A stretch of DNA of 15,469 bases, taken from positions 1-15,469 of the forward strand of contig JAFAGG010000098.1 in the NCBI GenBank assembly GCA_023422955.1, in the 5' to 3' direction. Numbering within the stretch: the first letter of the stretch is position 1; each line of letters opens with the position of its first letter. The position numbers and the translations under genes are program-made. The notes below the pieces were generated by a model. The model was not told the origin of the DNA, searched no databases, and saw only the letters and a program-made list of their open reading frames with translations. The DNA is from Pseudomonadota bacterium (lineage in GTDB: Bacteria; Pseudomonadota; Gammaproteobacteria; Burkholderiales; Burkholderiaceae_D). Of this stretch, positions 1 through 6,307 are shown piece after piece.

Positions 1-180
1 GTTTTGGTATATCCCCTGTTGGGCCTGCTGAGTGCTTTTCTTGCGGCAGCGGCGATCGGGGTGGGAAAAGAATTCTACGATCTGCAGCATATGCCTGAAA
101 AAACGCCGGAACTATGGGATGTGGTCGCCACTGTAGCGGGTGCTTTGCCGGTGGCGGTTTTTCATCTTTGGATTGGTTAA
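1..180 (+). CDS. C-terminal part of a small membrane protein (cut by window edge)
   Basis: The reading frame is open from the first base to TAA at 178-180, giving the last 59 residues of a protein whose start lies outside the window. The fragment opens with a hydrophobic helix (YPLLGLLSAFLAAAAIG). It then has a GKEFYD motif, a short polar stretch (HMPEKTPELWD), and a second hydrophobic segment (VVATVAGALPVAVFHLWIG). A GKE-x-x-D signature followed by a D-x-x-AT-x-x-G helix occurs in small bacterial integral membrane proteins, including DUF2279/VanZ-like ones, but I cannot assign the family firmly from the tail alone. Membrane location is well supported; function is unknown. Confidence 0.6.
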   Translation, partial: VLVYPLLGLLSAFLAAAAIGVGKEFYDLQHMPEKTPELWDVVATVAGALPVAVFHLWIG

Positions 181-256
181 GTGGAGTACCTGCCTTGTTA
201 TTGATCAATGGCATAAAAGCATTTCATATCATCAACTTAGCTTAACGAGGCGCTAC

Positions 257-265
257 TTATCCACA
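257..265 (+). promoter_or_regulatory. Isolated DnaA-box match
   Basis: The nonamer TTATCCACA is an exact match to the strong DnaA box. It is the only exact copy I noticed in the gap between the partial first gene and the membrane protein gene at 447. There is no clustered repeat or AT-rich unwinding element around it, so this is not an origin. It could be a DnaA titration or regulatory site, or a chance match. Confidence 0.3.
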
Positions 266-446
266 ACATTGTCCACTGAAAATGTGGGTATGAGAGGAAG
301 GCAACAGAGAGGTGAGGGCTTGAAGCCAGGGCGTTACGCCGGAAATGCTGGGAGCTGTCTTCTCTTCCTCTTTTCTTGTTTTCCAGGATTTCCAAGGTTC
401 CATTCACGATTGTTTCCAGCAGCAGAAATTTTTTCCAACAACAAGC

Positions 447-1088
447 ATGGTCATCATAAAAAATTTCTCCAAGTTTCTGGTATTTGCGGCACTTCAATTC
501 GGAAGCTTCCTGTTAGCCCCTCTGTTGCCCGTTGCCGCAGGATGGGAAAACGGATTTATCGAGAATGTCCAGACGCTTGTTCTGTTTGCCGGCGGAATCT
601 GGGCCTTGTGGTGCTGGCATGCTGGCGATGGTTCACGTATCAGAGCGTTCTGGCTGACGATTGCCTCCATCTGGTTTGTGCTGGCCGTAAAAGAGTTGGG
701 TTGGGGAGTGGTTTTCATGCAGCCGCTTTCTCATTCGGATGAATTCGGTCCAGGCTTTTCTTCTTCCATTCAGCTTTGGTACAAGCCCGCCGTCATGGCG
801 GGGCTGGCTTGCATCGCTGTGGCTTGGGCATGGGTCTTCGTCGCGACCAGGCAAAGCCTGACCGTGCTTGAACTCATGAAGCGCAAAGCGTTACCTATCA
901 CTGAGTTGTTGATAGTTGTCCTGTTGATGATGGCGTCCGCCGCCGCGGAAGGAAATATGGGTTTCAGCACGGGTTTGCGAGAGGGGACTGCGCAGGTTTA
1001 TGAAGAGCTCGTCGAACTGCTGGCCTACCTGGCCCTGCTGCTGGCGCAATACAGGATCATGCGAGGAATAATGAATCGCGCCAGATAG
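447..1088 (+). CDS. Six-helix integral membrane protein, unknown function
   Basis: This 213-residue protein has about six predicted transmembrane segments (roughly residues 8-30, 38-57, 66-84, 115-133, 149-167 and 185-203). Acidic residues sit at helix ends: ENGFIEN near 34-40, KELGWG at 82-87, AAEGN near 166-170 and EELVE at 186-190. The conserved-looking acidic and tryptophan motifs recall uncharacterised bacterial membrane proteins with an E-x-SWGQ-type signature, but I cannot name a family with confidence. The frame stays open upstream to an ATG at 345. I prefer 447 because the extra 34 residues are polar and look like translated leader, whereas MVIIKNFSKF leads directly into helix 1. Neither start has a convincing Shine-Dalgarno sequence. 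It is followed by convergent minus-strand genes. Confidence 0.7.
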   Translation: MVIIKNFSKFLVFAALQFGSFLLAPLLPVAAGWENGFIENVQTLVLFAGGIWALWCWHAGDGSRIRAFWLTIASIWFVLAVKELGWGVVFMQPLSHSDEFGPGFSSSIQLWYKPAVMAGLACIAVAWAWVFVATRQSLTVLELMKRKALPITELLIVVLLMMASAAAEGNMGFSTGLREGTAQVYEELVELLAYLALLLAQYRIMRGIMNRAR

Positions 1089-1096
1089 CCCGGGCG

Positions 1097-1183
1097 CTAG
1101 CAAGCCGTACCCAAGCTGTTTATATCGATACGTACTGGATGACTCTCATCCTTCAGTAATTCAAGCACCCAGGAAGCTGGCAT
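1097..1183 (-). CDS. Possible 28-residue small protein downstream of the DUF421 gene
   Basis: A minus-strand ORF of 28 codons starts with ATG at 1183 and stops with TAG at 1097-1099. An AGAGG Shine-Dalgarno-like sequence lies 8 nt before the ATG. It begins 25 bases past the DUF421 stop, so it could be translated from the same transcript. The peptide begins MPASWVLELLKDESH and ends IDINSLGTAC; it has no obvious membrane helix and one C-terminal cysteine. The good ribosome-binding site and operon-like position argue for it. The short length and lack of a recognised family argue against it. It may simply fill the gap between two convergent genes. Confidence 0.3.
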   Translation of the reverse strand: MPASWVLELLKDESHPVRIDINSLGTAC

Positions 1184-1208
1184 TTGTTCTGCCTCTGCTT
1201 TACGTTAG

Positions 1209-1697
1209 CTACTTGCGAGGTATGACGGTGAGTTGGCCTTCTCCTTCTATATAAGCGACCTTTACATCCTCGACCTTTTCAATGCCTTGGCGACGCAATT
1301 GCGCCATGAGTTCATCTTCGGTCAGGTATTCCCGCCGCATATTGCGTCGCAGCAGCCGTCCATCCCGCACGACCTGGACCGGAGAACCGGAAATCAGCCG
1401 CTCAAAGAAAGGTATATGGAAACTCAAAAAATTAAGTAGGTAATTCCATGCCATTAATGTGGCAACCAGTACGATCGCATCGCCTACAGATTTGTGTTCT
1501 CCCATCCCATGGGCTGCGGCTTCTGCAATCAGGAGCAAGAACACCAGGTCCATCACGGCCAACTCGCCGCCGATGCGGGGCATCAGGCGTATAAAGGCAA
1601 TAATTGCCAGATATAAGATCGTTCCTCGGATTATCAGCTCGAAGACTGCGGTCTCTATCGCAAAAACGTCTTCCCAGTTGCCAGGAAAAAGTTCCAT
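1209..1697 (-). CDS. DUF421 (YetF/YcaP-like) membrane protein
   Basis: This 162-residue protein matches the DUF421 pattern. It has three N-terminal transmembrane helices (about 22-38, 45-62 and 72-93), with LMPRIGGELAVMDLVFLLLI spanning the loop and second helix. A soluble C-terminal domain follows, beginning near SGSPVQVVRDGRLLRRNMRR and ending with VAYIEGEGQLTVI. The length is at the short end for the family, which often runs 150-240 residues. YetF-type proteins are envelope-associated and most are uncharacterised; some Bacillus homologues are tied to spore properties. The ATG is preceded by GAGGAA with a 5-nt spacer (1703-1708 on the plus strand), a good ribosome-binding site that fixes the start. 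Family assignment is confident; the role here is unknown. Confidence 0.88.
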   Translation of the reverse strand: MELFPGNWEDVFAIETAVFELIIRGTILYLAIIAFIRLMPRIGGELAVMDLVFLLLIAEAAAHGMGEHKSVGDAIVLVATLMAWNYLLNFLSFHIPFFERLISGSPVQVVRDGRLLRRNMRREYLTEDELMAQLRRQGIEKVEDVKVAYIEGEGQLTVIPRK

Positions 1698-2179
1698 GAC
1701 GGTTCCTCATTTTCTGTAGGCGACATTCATTGATAAAACGACGGACCATTTTGATGAACTACGAAGAAAGCGCTGCCGTGTATTCGCAGCAGCGAGTTGC
1801 CAAAGGCGGCGTGCATTTCTATTCTCCAGGCAGGCCAATAATGTTCTGACTGCATTGCAGTACGAAATGAGCGCAAGCTGAGCGCAAGCAAAAATATGCA
1901 AACTCTGTAATGCCAAGCTTGCGAAGCATCAGCCGCCCAAGCGCCCAAGCGCTATTAGCCGTTCACTACCGAAAGCAGGGGTGAGTATGAGGAGTAAGAT
2001 TAAATACGCTTGCTGCGGTTCACAGTGCGAAGCGGATAAGTATGCGCAGATTGCATGCAAGCGTTTGCAAAGGCATTCCATCCTTGAAGTCTGACTGCGC
2101 CGACCCTTGCGTTATGAAGCGGGAAAATCCCAGAAGCCTATTGCTGATATTCTCCGTTCTTTTGCAAAGGAAAAACTAT
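1698..2179. other. 482-bp gap without a confident gene
   Basis: This region separates the divergent DUF421 gene and the 70-residue hypothetical gene. It holds the DUF421 ribosome-binding site and two short direct-repeat pairs: GCGCAAGC at 1871-1878 and 1882-1889, and CGCCCAAG at 1934-1941 and 1942-1949. It also holds a possible 35-codon ORF at 1987-2094. I found no convincing promoter with both boxes and no terminator. Confidence 0.5.
1987..2094 (+). CDS. Possible 35-residue cysteine-containing small protein
   Basis: ATG at 1987 follows an AGGGG sequence at good spacing, and the frame runs 35 codons to TGA at 2092-2094. The peptide starts MRSKIKYACCGSQCEADKY and continues AQIACKRLQRHS. It has four cysteines at residues 9, 10, 14 and 24 and a basic C-terminal half. 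A CC-x3-C-x9-C arrangement might bind a metal or form disulfides, but no family is recognised. It precedes the 70-residue hypothetical gene by 85 bp. The evidence is only a plausible ribosome-binding site and the composition, so it may be chance. Confidence 0.22.
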   Translation: MRSKIKYACCGSQCEADKYAQIACKRLQRHSILEV

Positions 2180-2392
2180 ATGCCCACTTCTGATATTGTC
2201 CGTGCCGCGCTCGACCATGCAGAAACTCGCCTCAATACGGATGAAGACACTGTCTGGTACGTGAGTTTCATTACCAATGAAATCCGCCATGGCATTCTTA
2301 CCGACCTGGGCGGCGGTAATTATCTTCTTCATGGCGGGAAAAACTACTTCTTCAGTGCCCGTCAGGTCGCTTATCTCCATCCGGCTTCCTGA
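2180..2392 (+). CDS. Small hypothetical soluble protein (70 aa)
   Basis: The preferred ATG at 2180 gives a 70-residue protein and is preceded by AAAGGA at 2166-2171 with suitable spacing. The same frame is open further upstream, to an ATG at 2042, but the extra 46 residues have no ribosome-binding site and look non-coding. The protein has a helical N-terminal half (MPTSDIVRAALDHAETRLN). A small beta-rich segment follows, running through WYVSFITNEIRHGILTDLGG and then NYLLHGGKNYFF. It has no signal peptide and no membrane helix. It lies 44 bp before the FUSC gene on the same strand and could be co-transcribed. It is not the AaeX-type membrane peptide that accompanies some FUSC efflux genes, because it lacks hydrophobic helices. 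Function unknown. Confidence 0.65.
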   Translation: MPTSDIVRAALDHAETRLNTDEDTVWYVSFITNEIRHGILTDLGGGNYLLHGGKNYFFSARQVAYLHPAS

Positions 2393-2436
2393 GATTTTTA
2401 TCGCGTGTCTCCTTAGGGAAGCGGAATGAAAAGACC

Positions 2437-4368
2437 ATGGTCTTAGCAGTTCGACTTTGGCTGCAGCTCAACAGCAGCATACTTAAACAAGCTTTGCTGC
2501 TGGCGCTGGCAGCCTGGTTGTCTTTTTCGATTGCGGTTTTATTACGCATCGAAAATGCCTACTGGGCAGCCATGCCTGTCTGGGTCATCTCGCAATCGAC
2601 TCGCGGCCTTCTTCTGGGGCGAGCTCTTTACCGTATCTTGGGCAGCCTGGCGGGAGCGGGGCTGGGATTTCTCATCCTGCACCTGCCGGTGGACTTGCCC
2701 ATTCAACTCTGCCTGGCAGCATTGGCCATCGGGATAACCGCCGGCGCCTGTCATGTATTGCCGGGAGTTCGATCTTACGTGGCGCTGGTGTCGGCCGTAA
2801 CGATAGCGGTCGTCGTCGTGCCGTCCGCACTGGATACCGAGCATTCCTTCATTCTGGCGGTCGAGCGGGTGGAATGTACGCTGATTGGCGTGATCGTCAC
2901 CACCCTGGTGATGGCATTCTGGACGCCGCCCTCGGCCAGGCAAGAATTCTACGTGAGCGTTCGACGGGCATCGGCGGATACGCTTGCGATGGCAAGCGAT
3001 GCGCTTGGCCTGGGCCGCGCGTATGAGCCGGATGGTAGAGAACAGCGCATCCTGGGCGAATTGTGCGAACTCGAATCGAAGTCTTTTCCCATGGCGGCAA
3101 GTTCGCCTGACGGTTACCGTCGCCAGCATCATGTCACGGCACTCATCGCCTCCAGTCTGGAGGTCGCTGCAGGAAGCGCCGCATTGCTGGCGGAAATACA
3201 GCGTGGATACCAGCTGCCTCGCGATATACCGTTGTATCTTGCGGAAGCTGCCAAGTACTTGTCCGCCAGCGGCTCTGATCGGCCAGCGGCCCCGGCGGAT
3301 TATCCAGTCGAAACGCTGGCGCAAGAGCAGCATCCGGCACTGGTTCGCCTGATGACGGCAGTCGGCGCACTCATCAAGGCCGAGCAAGCGCTGTTCTCGG
3401 CCAGCGATGCTGCGCCTGAGACCGATCTTCAGCACAGGCCCTTGATCGATACGCCGAAAGACTGGGCTTCCGCCTGGCAGACTGCCGCGACGACCGGATT
3501 CGTTTCATTGTTCGCGTCCGGTTTGATTTATGTGACGGCATCTCCCACTGCCGTGCCGATGGCGATGGCCGTCAGTATTTTCTCCATCATTCTGGGTAGC
3601 TTTCAGCAACCTCAGAAAATGGCGCCCATCATTTTCTCTGGCGTCGTTTTCGGGCTGCTCGCGGCAATCGTCTATCGTATCTGGCTGCAGCCCTGGGCTG
3701 ATACGCCAACGCTCCTGATCCTGAGCGTGCTGCCTTTCATTGTTGCGGGAGCGGTAGCGCGGGCCCATCCTCTCACGGCGATGGCGGCGGTCGATGCGAA
3801 TATGGGTTTTCTGCTGGTGAGCCAGGCGGGTCGCTCTGCCGTCTTGCTGGATGTGATTTTGCTGGAAGCGCTCGCCACCTTGATCGGTTCGGGGCTGATA
3901 ATCGCTGCGTTTTATCTGCTGCCCAGATTGCCCCATCGTCGTGCTGTCGCGGCTGTGCGGGATATGGTCAGAGATCTCGAGCGGCTACTGCGGCCACCAT
4001 CGCTACATGTGCATCAGACGCGATGGCGTTCCGCCAGCAGGCGCAAAATCATGTCGCTGACCTTGCATCTCAGGCGTGCCGGCCGTCTGGATGACGAAAT
4101 TCCTGGCAGCCTGATGGCGGTATTGAATCTGGGGCATGCCATCGCCTTGCTTCAGCATCACGCCGCTCTGCGAAACCATGAGTCATTCCGTGCCCTGAAA
4201 GTGCTGCGGGTATTTCGAAAAAAACCGGACGAAGTCATGAGCATGCTGGGAAAACTCATGCAAGACAGCACGGATCGCGAAGTAAGGACGGCTCTCCAAA
4301 TGACTGTCGATGCGCTGAGCCGGTGCAAACTTCTTTTTGAGTTTTCCGATCAGAGGCGCGGCAGATAG
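2437..4368 (+). CDS. FUSC-family inner-membrane protein (aromatic-acid-exporter-like)
   Basis: This 643-residue protein has the FUSC/YccS/AaeB architecture. An N-terminal block of transmembrane helices (about 15-165) contains WAAMPVWVISQSTRGLLLGRA, the typical segment after the first helices. A large cytoplasmic region of about 180 residues follows. A second helix block (about 350-500) comes next, including SPTAVPMAMAVSIFSIILGS, and then a soluble C-terminal tail of about 140 residues. Family members export small aromatic acids or related compounds, often with a membrane-fusion partner. No AaeA-like fusion protein is encoded here, so substrate and partner are open. The ATG at 2437 has only a weak GGAA 10 nt upstream. 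No in-frame start lies between it and the previous gene. Family assignment is strong; export of a specific substrate is inference. Confidence 0.85.
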   Translation: MVLAVRLWLQLNSSILKQALLLALAAWLSFSIAVLLRIENAYWAAMPVWVISQSTRGLLLGRALYRILGSLAGAGLGFLILHLPVDLPIQLCLAALAIGITAGACHVLPGVRSYVALVSAVTIAVVVVPSALDTEHSFILAVERVECTLIGVIVTTLVMAFWTPPSARQEFYVSVRRASADTLAMASDALGLGRAYEPDGREQRILGELCELESKSFPMAASSPDGYRRQHHVTALIASSLEVAAGSAALLAEIQRGYQLPRDIPLYLAEAAKYLSASGSDRPAAPADYPVETLAQEQHPALVRLMTAVGALIKAEQALFSASDAAPETDLQHRPLIDTPKDWASAWQTAATTGFVSLFASGLIYVTASPTAVPMAMAVSIFSIILGSFQQPQKMAPIIFSGVVFGLLAAIVYRIWLQPWADTPTLLILSVLPFIVAGAVARAHPLTAMAAVDANMGFLLVSQAGRSAVLLDVILLEALATLIGSGLIIAAFYLLPRLPHRRAVAAVRDMVRDLERLLRPPSLHVHQTRWRSASRRKIMSLTLHLRRAGRLDDEIPGSLMAVLNLGHAIALLQHHAALRNHESFRALKVLRVFRKKPDEVMSMLGKLMQDSTDREVRTALQMTVDALSRCKLLFEFSDQRRGR

Positions 4369-4479
4369 CCGGAGGTACAAGCCGCAGGAAAAATTTGCGC
4401 TCGGTGCAATTAGTGCTTCATTCCCTGCGCGCGTAAAAGTAAACTACGCATAAAGATAAATTTGTTTCAGGGGGAAATA

Positions 4480-5082
4480 ATGCGTATCAATGTCCGTTTA
4501 TTCATGCTGCTTGCTTCGGGCATACTCTTTTTGGGAGCATGTTCCAATCAGCCGGATGCAGGTTCGGCGCTGAAGGATGCTGCAGCTGTAGCAAAGTCGG
4601 ATGCGCCGACGGAAGCCGGATTCGAGGTGACTGACTTGAATCGTGAGAATGGCTGGGCCGAGGGCGAGTATTACAAGATTCACTTCACCTATAACCTGAC
4701 CACGAAGCTGGATTATCCGCAGCTTGTCATTAACCTGCTGGATGAATCTCTCAAGTATGCGCAGGCGCTGCCAAGCGCCGATCTTATGGGCTTGCAGATG
4801 CAGGTGGGCCTGACTTCCATGCTTTCCGGGATGTCTTCGGAGATAACGGATGTGAAGAAGGCAGTTCAGTCTTATCGGCGCTATCCGGAAGTGAATGCTT
4901 ATATCGACGGAAATGAGGCTTGGCAAAAGGACGCTTCGTTATTGGCGGTGTCCGCATTCGTTACGGCGAGTGCTCTGAACAGCTACCAGGTCATTGACGG
5001 CGCTCCGCGGGGCACCAAGATTCCTCGTCAGGTGACCTTCACCTATAGGAAGACCGAGAAGGGATGGCAACGAATGACCTGA
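4480..5082 (+). CDS. Predicted lipoprotein of unknown function
   Basis: The 200-residue product begins with a positively charged N-terminus (MRINVR) and a hydrophobic core. A lipobox, LFLGAC, places the lipidated cysteine at residue 21. The next residues are Ser and Asn rather than Asp, which predicts sorting to the outer membrane. The mature part is mixed alpha/beta and contains GEYYKIHFTYNLTTKLDY and, near the end, RQVTFTYRKTEKGWQRM. I recognise no named domain. An AGGGGGA sequence at 4469-4475 lies just before ATG 4480 and decides the start; a TTG at 4462 in the same frame would precede the ribosome-binding site and is not credible. The gene ends before a strong intrinsic terminator. It is probably a single-gene unit or loosely linked to the FUSC gene 111 bp upstream. 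Confidence 0.8.
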   Translation: MRINVRLFMLLASGILFLGACSNQPDAGSALKDAAAVAKSDAPTEAGFEVTDLNRENGWAEGEYYKIHFTYNLTTKLDYPQLVINLLDESLKYAQALPSADLMGLQMQVGLTSMLSGMSSEITDVKKAVQSYRRYPEVNAYIDGNEAWQKDASLLAVSAFVTASALNSYQVIDGAPRGTKIPRQVTFTYRKTEKGWQRMT

Positions 5083-5170
5083 CGGTGCAGAAATCCCATC
5101 GTCTTCAGAGAAGGTGCTGCATGATTGACGCAAGGATGATGCGGCAGCATGCATAGATCCGGCACTTGAA

Positions 5171-5198
5171 AATCCCCTTTGCATAAGGGGATTTTTTT
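5171..5198 (+). terminator. Strong intrinsic terminator after the lipoprotein gene
   Basis: The stem ATCCCCTT (5172-5179) pairs with AAGGGGAT (5185-5192) around a 5-nt loop, followed by seven T residues. The A-rich 5' flank gives a weaker T-run on the minus strand as well, so it may act in both directions. Confidence 0.9.
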
Positions 5199-5223
5199 AT
5201 GGCCCGTGTAAATCAATGCGAAG

Positions 5224-5244
5224 AAACCGGCATGCAGCCGGTTT
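5224..5244 (-). terminator. Intrinsic terminator for the minus-strand small membrane protein gene
   Basis: AAACCGGC (5224-5231) pairs perfectly with GCCGGTTT (5237-5244) around loop ATGCA. Read on the minus strand, the stem ends in TTTCTTC. It lies 22 bp past the stop of the 5267-5539 gene and 25 bp from the plus-strand terminator, so the convergent genes are separated by back-to-back terminators. Confidence 0.65.
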
Positions 5245-5266
5245 AAAGGAAGAGCCGGTACAGCAA

Positions 5267-5539
5267 TCATCTGTGAAAACGCATGACACGAATTTCGCCC
5301 TTGCAGAAATCCCGGTAGGCGCGATAGGCCGAAGCCGCAATCCCGAAGAAGAACATCCCCAGGAAAAACCACCAGATGTAAATCGCGAAGTCAGGCGTGC
5401 ATTTTTGTATCGCAGGGAAGTTCGTGCAGAGCACGACGATCGATAAGTAAAAAGGCAGGAAGAAAGAAACCGCCGCGCCGGATATCAGCAGGGGAGCGAG
5501 GAAGCGATATTTGGAAGGACGCACTGTGTATTCGAGCAT
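5267..5539 (-). CDS. Small two-helix membrane protein, unknown function
   Basis: The 90-residue protein has two hydrophobic helices, about residues 14-36 (PLLISGAAVSFFLPFYLSIV) and 52-70 (IYIWWFFLGMFFFGIAASAY). They are separated by a short loop containing two cysteines (LCTNFPAIQKC). The C-terminal tail is basic (RAYRDFCKGEIRVMRFHR), so both termini probably face the cytoplasm. ATG 5539 is preceded by AAGGAAAC at good spacing. A sigma70-type promoter with a perfect -35 hexamer lies immediately upstream, and a terminator hairpin follows the stop, so this is a single-gene transcription unit. No family is recognised. Confidence 0.75.
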   Translation of the reverse strand: MLEYTVRPSKYRFLAPLLISGAAVSFFLPFYLSIVVLCTNFPAIQKCTPDFAIYIWWFFLGMFFFGIAASAYRAYRDFCKGEIRVMRFHR

Positions 5540-5970
5540 GATTGTTTCCTTTTTTGTAACGATAGGTCAGGCTCGAATTTATGTCAAAAAAGCAATTGTA
5601 AAAATTTCTACAGGTGAAATAAGAAAGTGGAGATATTGCAAAGGAGGAGGGCGTAAGGCGTGAACTGATTCAAACACGGAATGAAAAATTTCTTTTCCAT
5701 TCAAGGTATTGACTGCTGCCGGAATGAAGATGACACATTCTCTTGCCGGGAAGGACGTTGTGGTATTTATGCCCAGGCAAGAAAGAGGAGGGAGGCAGGT
5801 TGATGCGGCAAGGTCTGTCTTGCCATGCGAGTGAGGAGCAGACGGCCTACGATACCGGCTCGACCCGAGGAAGTAGCAGCGAGACCGGGAGGATGCCGAA
5901 GGCTTGTGCCAGTGAAGACTGCTCAGGCTGTTGCTTGCGCTGCCAGTGCAGGCTGGTTTCGGGCAAAGCC
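5540..5970. other. 431-bp gap, mostly without recognisable content
   Basis: The first ~50 bases hold the promoter and ribosome-binding site of the minus-strand small membrane protein gene. The rest has a purine-rich stretch with AAGGAGGAGG (5641-5650) that is not followed by a usable start codon. It also has a 40-codon plus-strand ORF (5681-5803) with no well-placed ribosome-binding site, and a 6-bp inverted repeat (GGCAAG at 5807-5812 with CTTGCC at 5819-5824). No convincing terminator for the minus-strand operon ending at 5971 was found. Confidence 0.5.
5559..5587 (-). promoter_or_regulatory. Sigma70-type promoter for the small membrane protein gene
   Basis: On the minus strand, TTGACA (5582-5587) is followed by exactly 17 bp and then TATCGT (5559-5564, four of six consensus matches). 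The predicted transcription start near 5552 gives a very short leader carrying the AAGGAAAC ribosome-binding site. Confidence 0.7.
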
Positions 5971-6288
5971 TTACTGCCAGGCCTCATACCATTTTTTGTT
6001 TTCGTCGCACACTTTGATGACCAGGCTGGTGCCGGCCGGGGTTTCGCTGGCGGCGATCATTTGTTCATTGAAGAGCAGCGCGCGCTTTTTGCAGTAGATG
6101 AGGATGTCGTGCACCTCGCCCTTCAGTTTGACCGTGACTTTTTTCAAGGCGCCCTGCGGAGCGATGCTGTGCGGGTCCATGAAAAGTTCGTCGTTGAGCG
6201 GCACCCATTCCCGTGCCTGGCCGCTTGCATGCATGGCCATCAGCAATGCCACAAGCATGGCGGATTTCTTTAGCGGTAAAACTTTCAT
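5971..6288 (-). CDS. Small exported protein, resembles surface-adhesin protein E
   Basis: The 105-residue product starts with a Sec signal peptide: basic MKVLPLKK, then a hydrophobic core (SAMLVALLMAMHA), with likely cleavage after SGQA near residue 25. The mature protein has the layout EWVPL..., then ELFMDPHSIAPQG and VTVKLKGEVHDILIYC. A second cysteine lies near the C-terminus (VIKVC), so a disulfide between the two cysteines is plausible. A W...D-x-x-S-I pattern followed by a strand and a cysteine is like the surface-adhesin protein E family found in many betaproteobacteria. That match is by eye and is tentative; those proteins are often uncharacterised periplasmic proteins. It lies 19 bp after the HDOD gene on the same strand and probably shares its transcript. 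No good Shine-Dalgarno is visible. Confidence 0.72.
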   Translation of the reverse strand: MKVLPLKKSAMLVALLMAMHASGQAREWVPLNDELFMDPHSIAPQGALKKVTVKLKGEVHDILIYCKKRALLFNEQMIAASETPAGTSLVIKVCDENKKWYEAWQ

Positions 6289-6307
6289 GGCAGGCTTGAA
6301 TCCGGGG

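Noticed and set aside
140..742. 200-codon plus-strand open frame across the first gene gap and into the membrane protein gene
   Set aside because: It overlaps two better-supported frames and its translation lacks any membrane or domain pattern.
1871..1949. Short direct repeats (GCGCAAGC twice, CGCCCAAG twice)
   Set aside because: Only two copies each and 8 bp long, with no regular spacing; not a CRISPR array or an iteron cluster.
2542..3435. 297-codon minus-strand open frame inside the FUSC gene
   Set aside because: Antisense to a clear FUSC-family membrane protein; arginine- and glutamine-rich translation without family features.
5807..5824. Inverted repeat GGCAAG/CTTGCC
   Set aside because: Only a 6-bp stem with no T-run on either strand; too weak to call a terminator or operator.
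5743..6273. 176-codon plus-strand open frame over the adhesin-E-like gene, with a Shine-Dalgarno-like sequence before an internal ATG at 5802
   Set aside because: Its second half is antisense to a gene with a clear signal peptide and mature domain. The cysteine-rich first part has no family match, so it is more likely chance.
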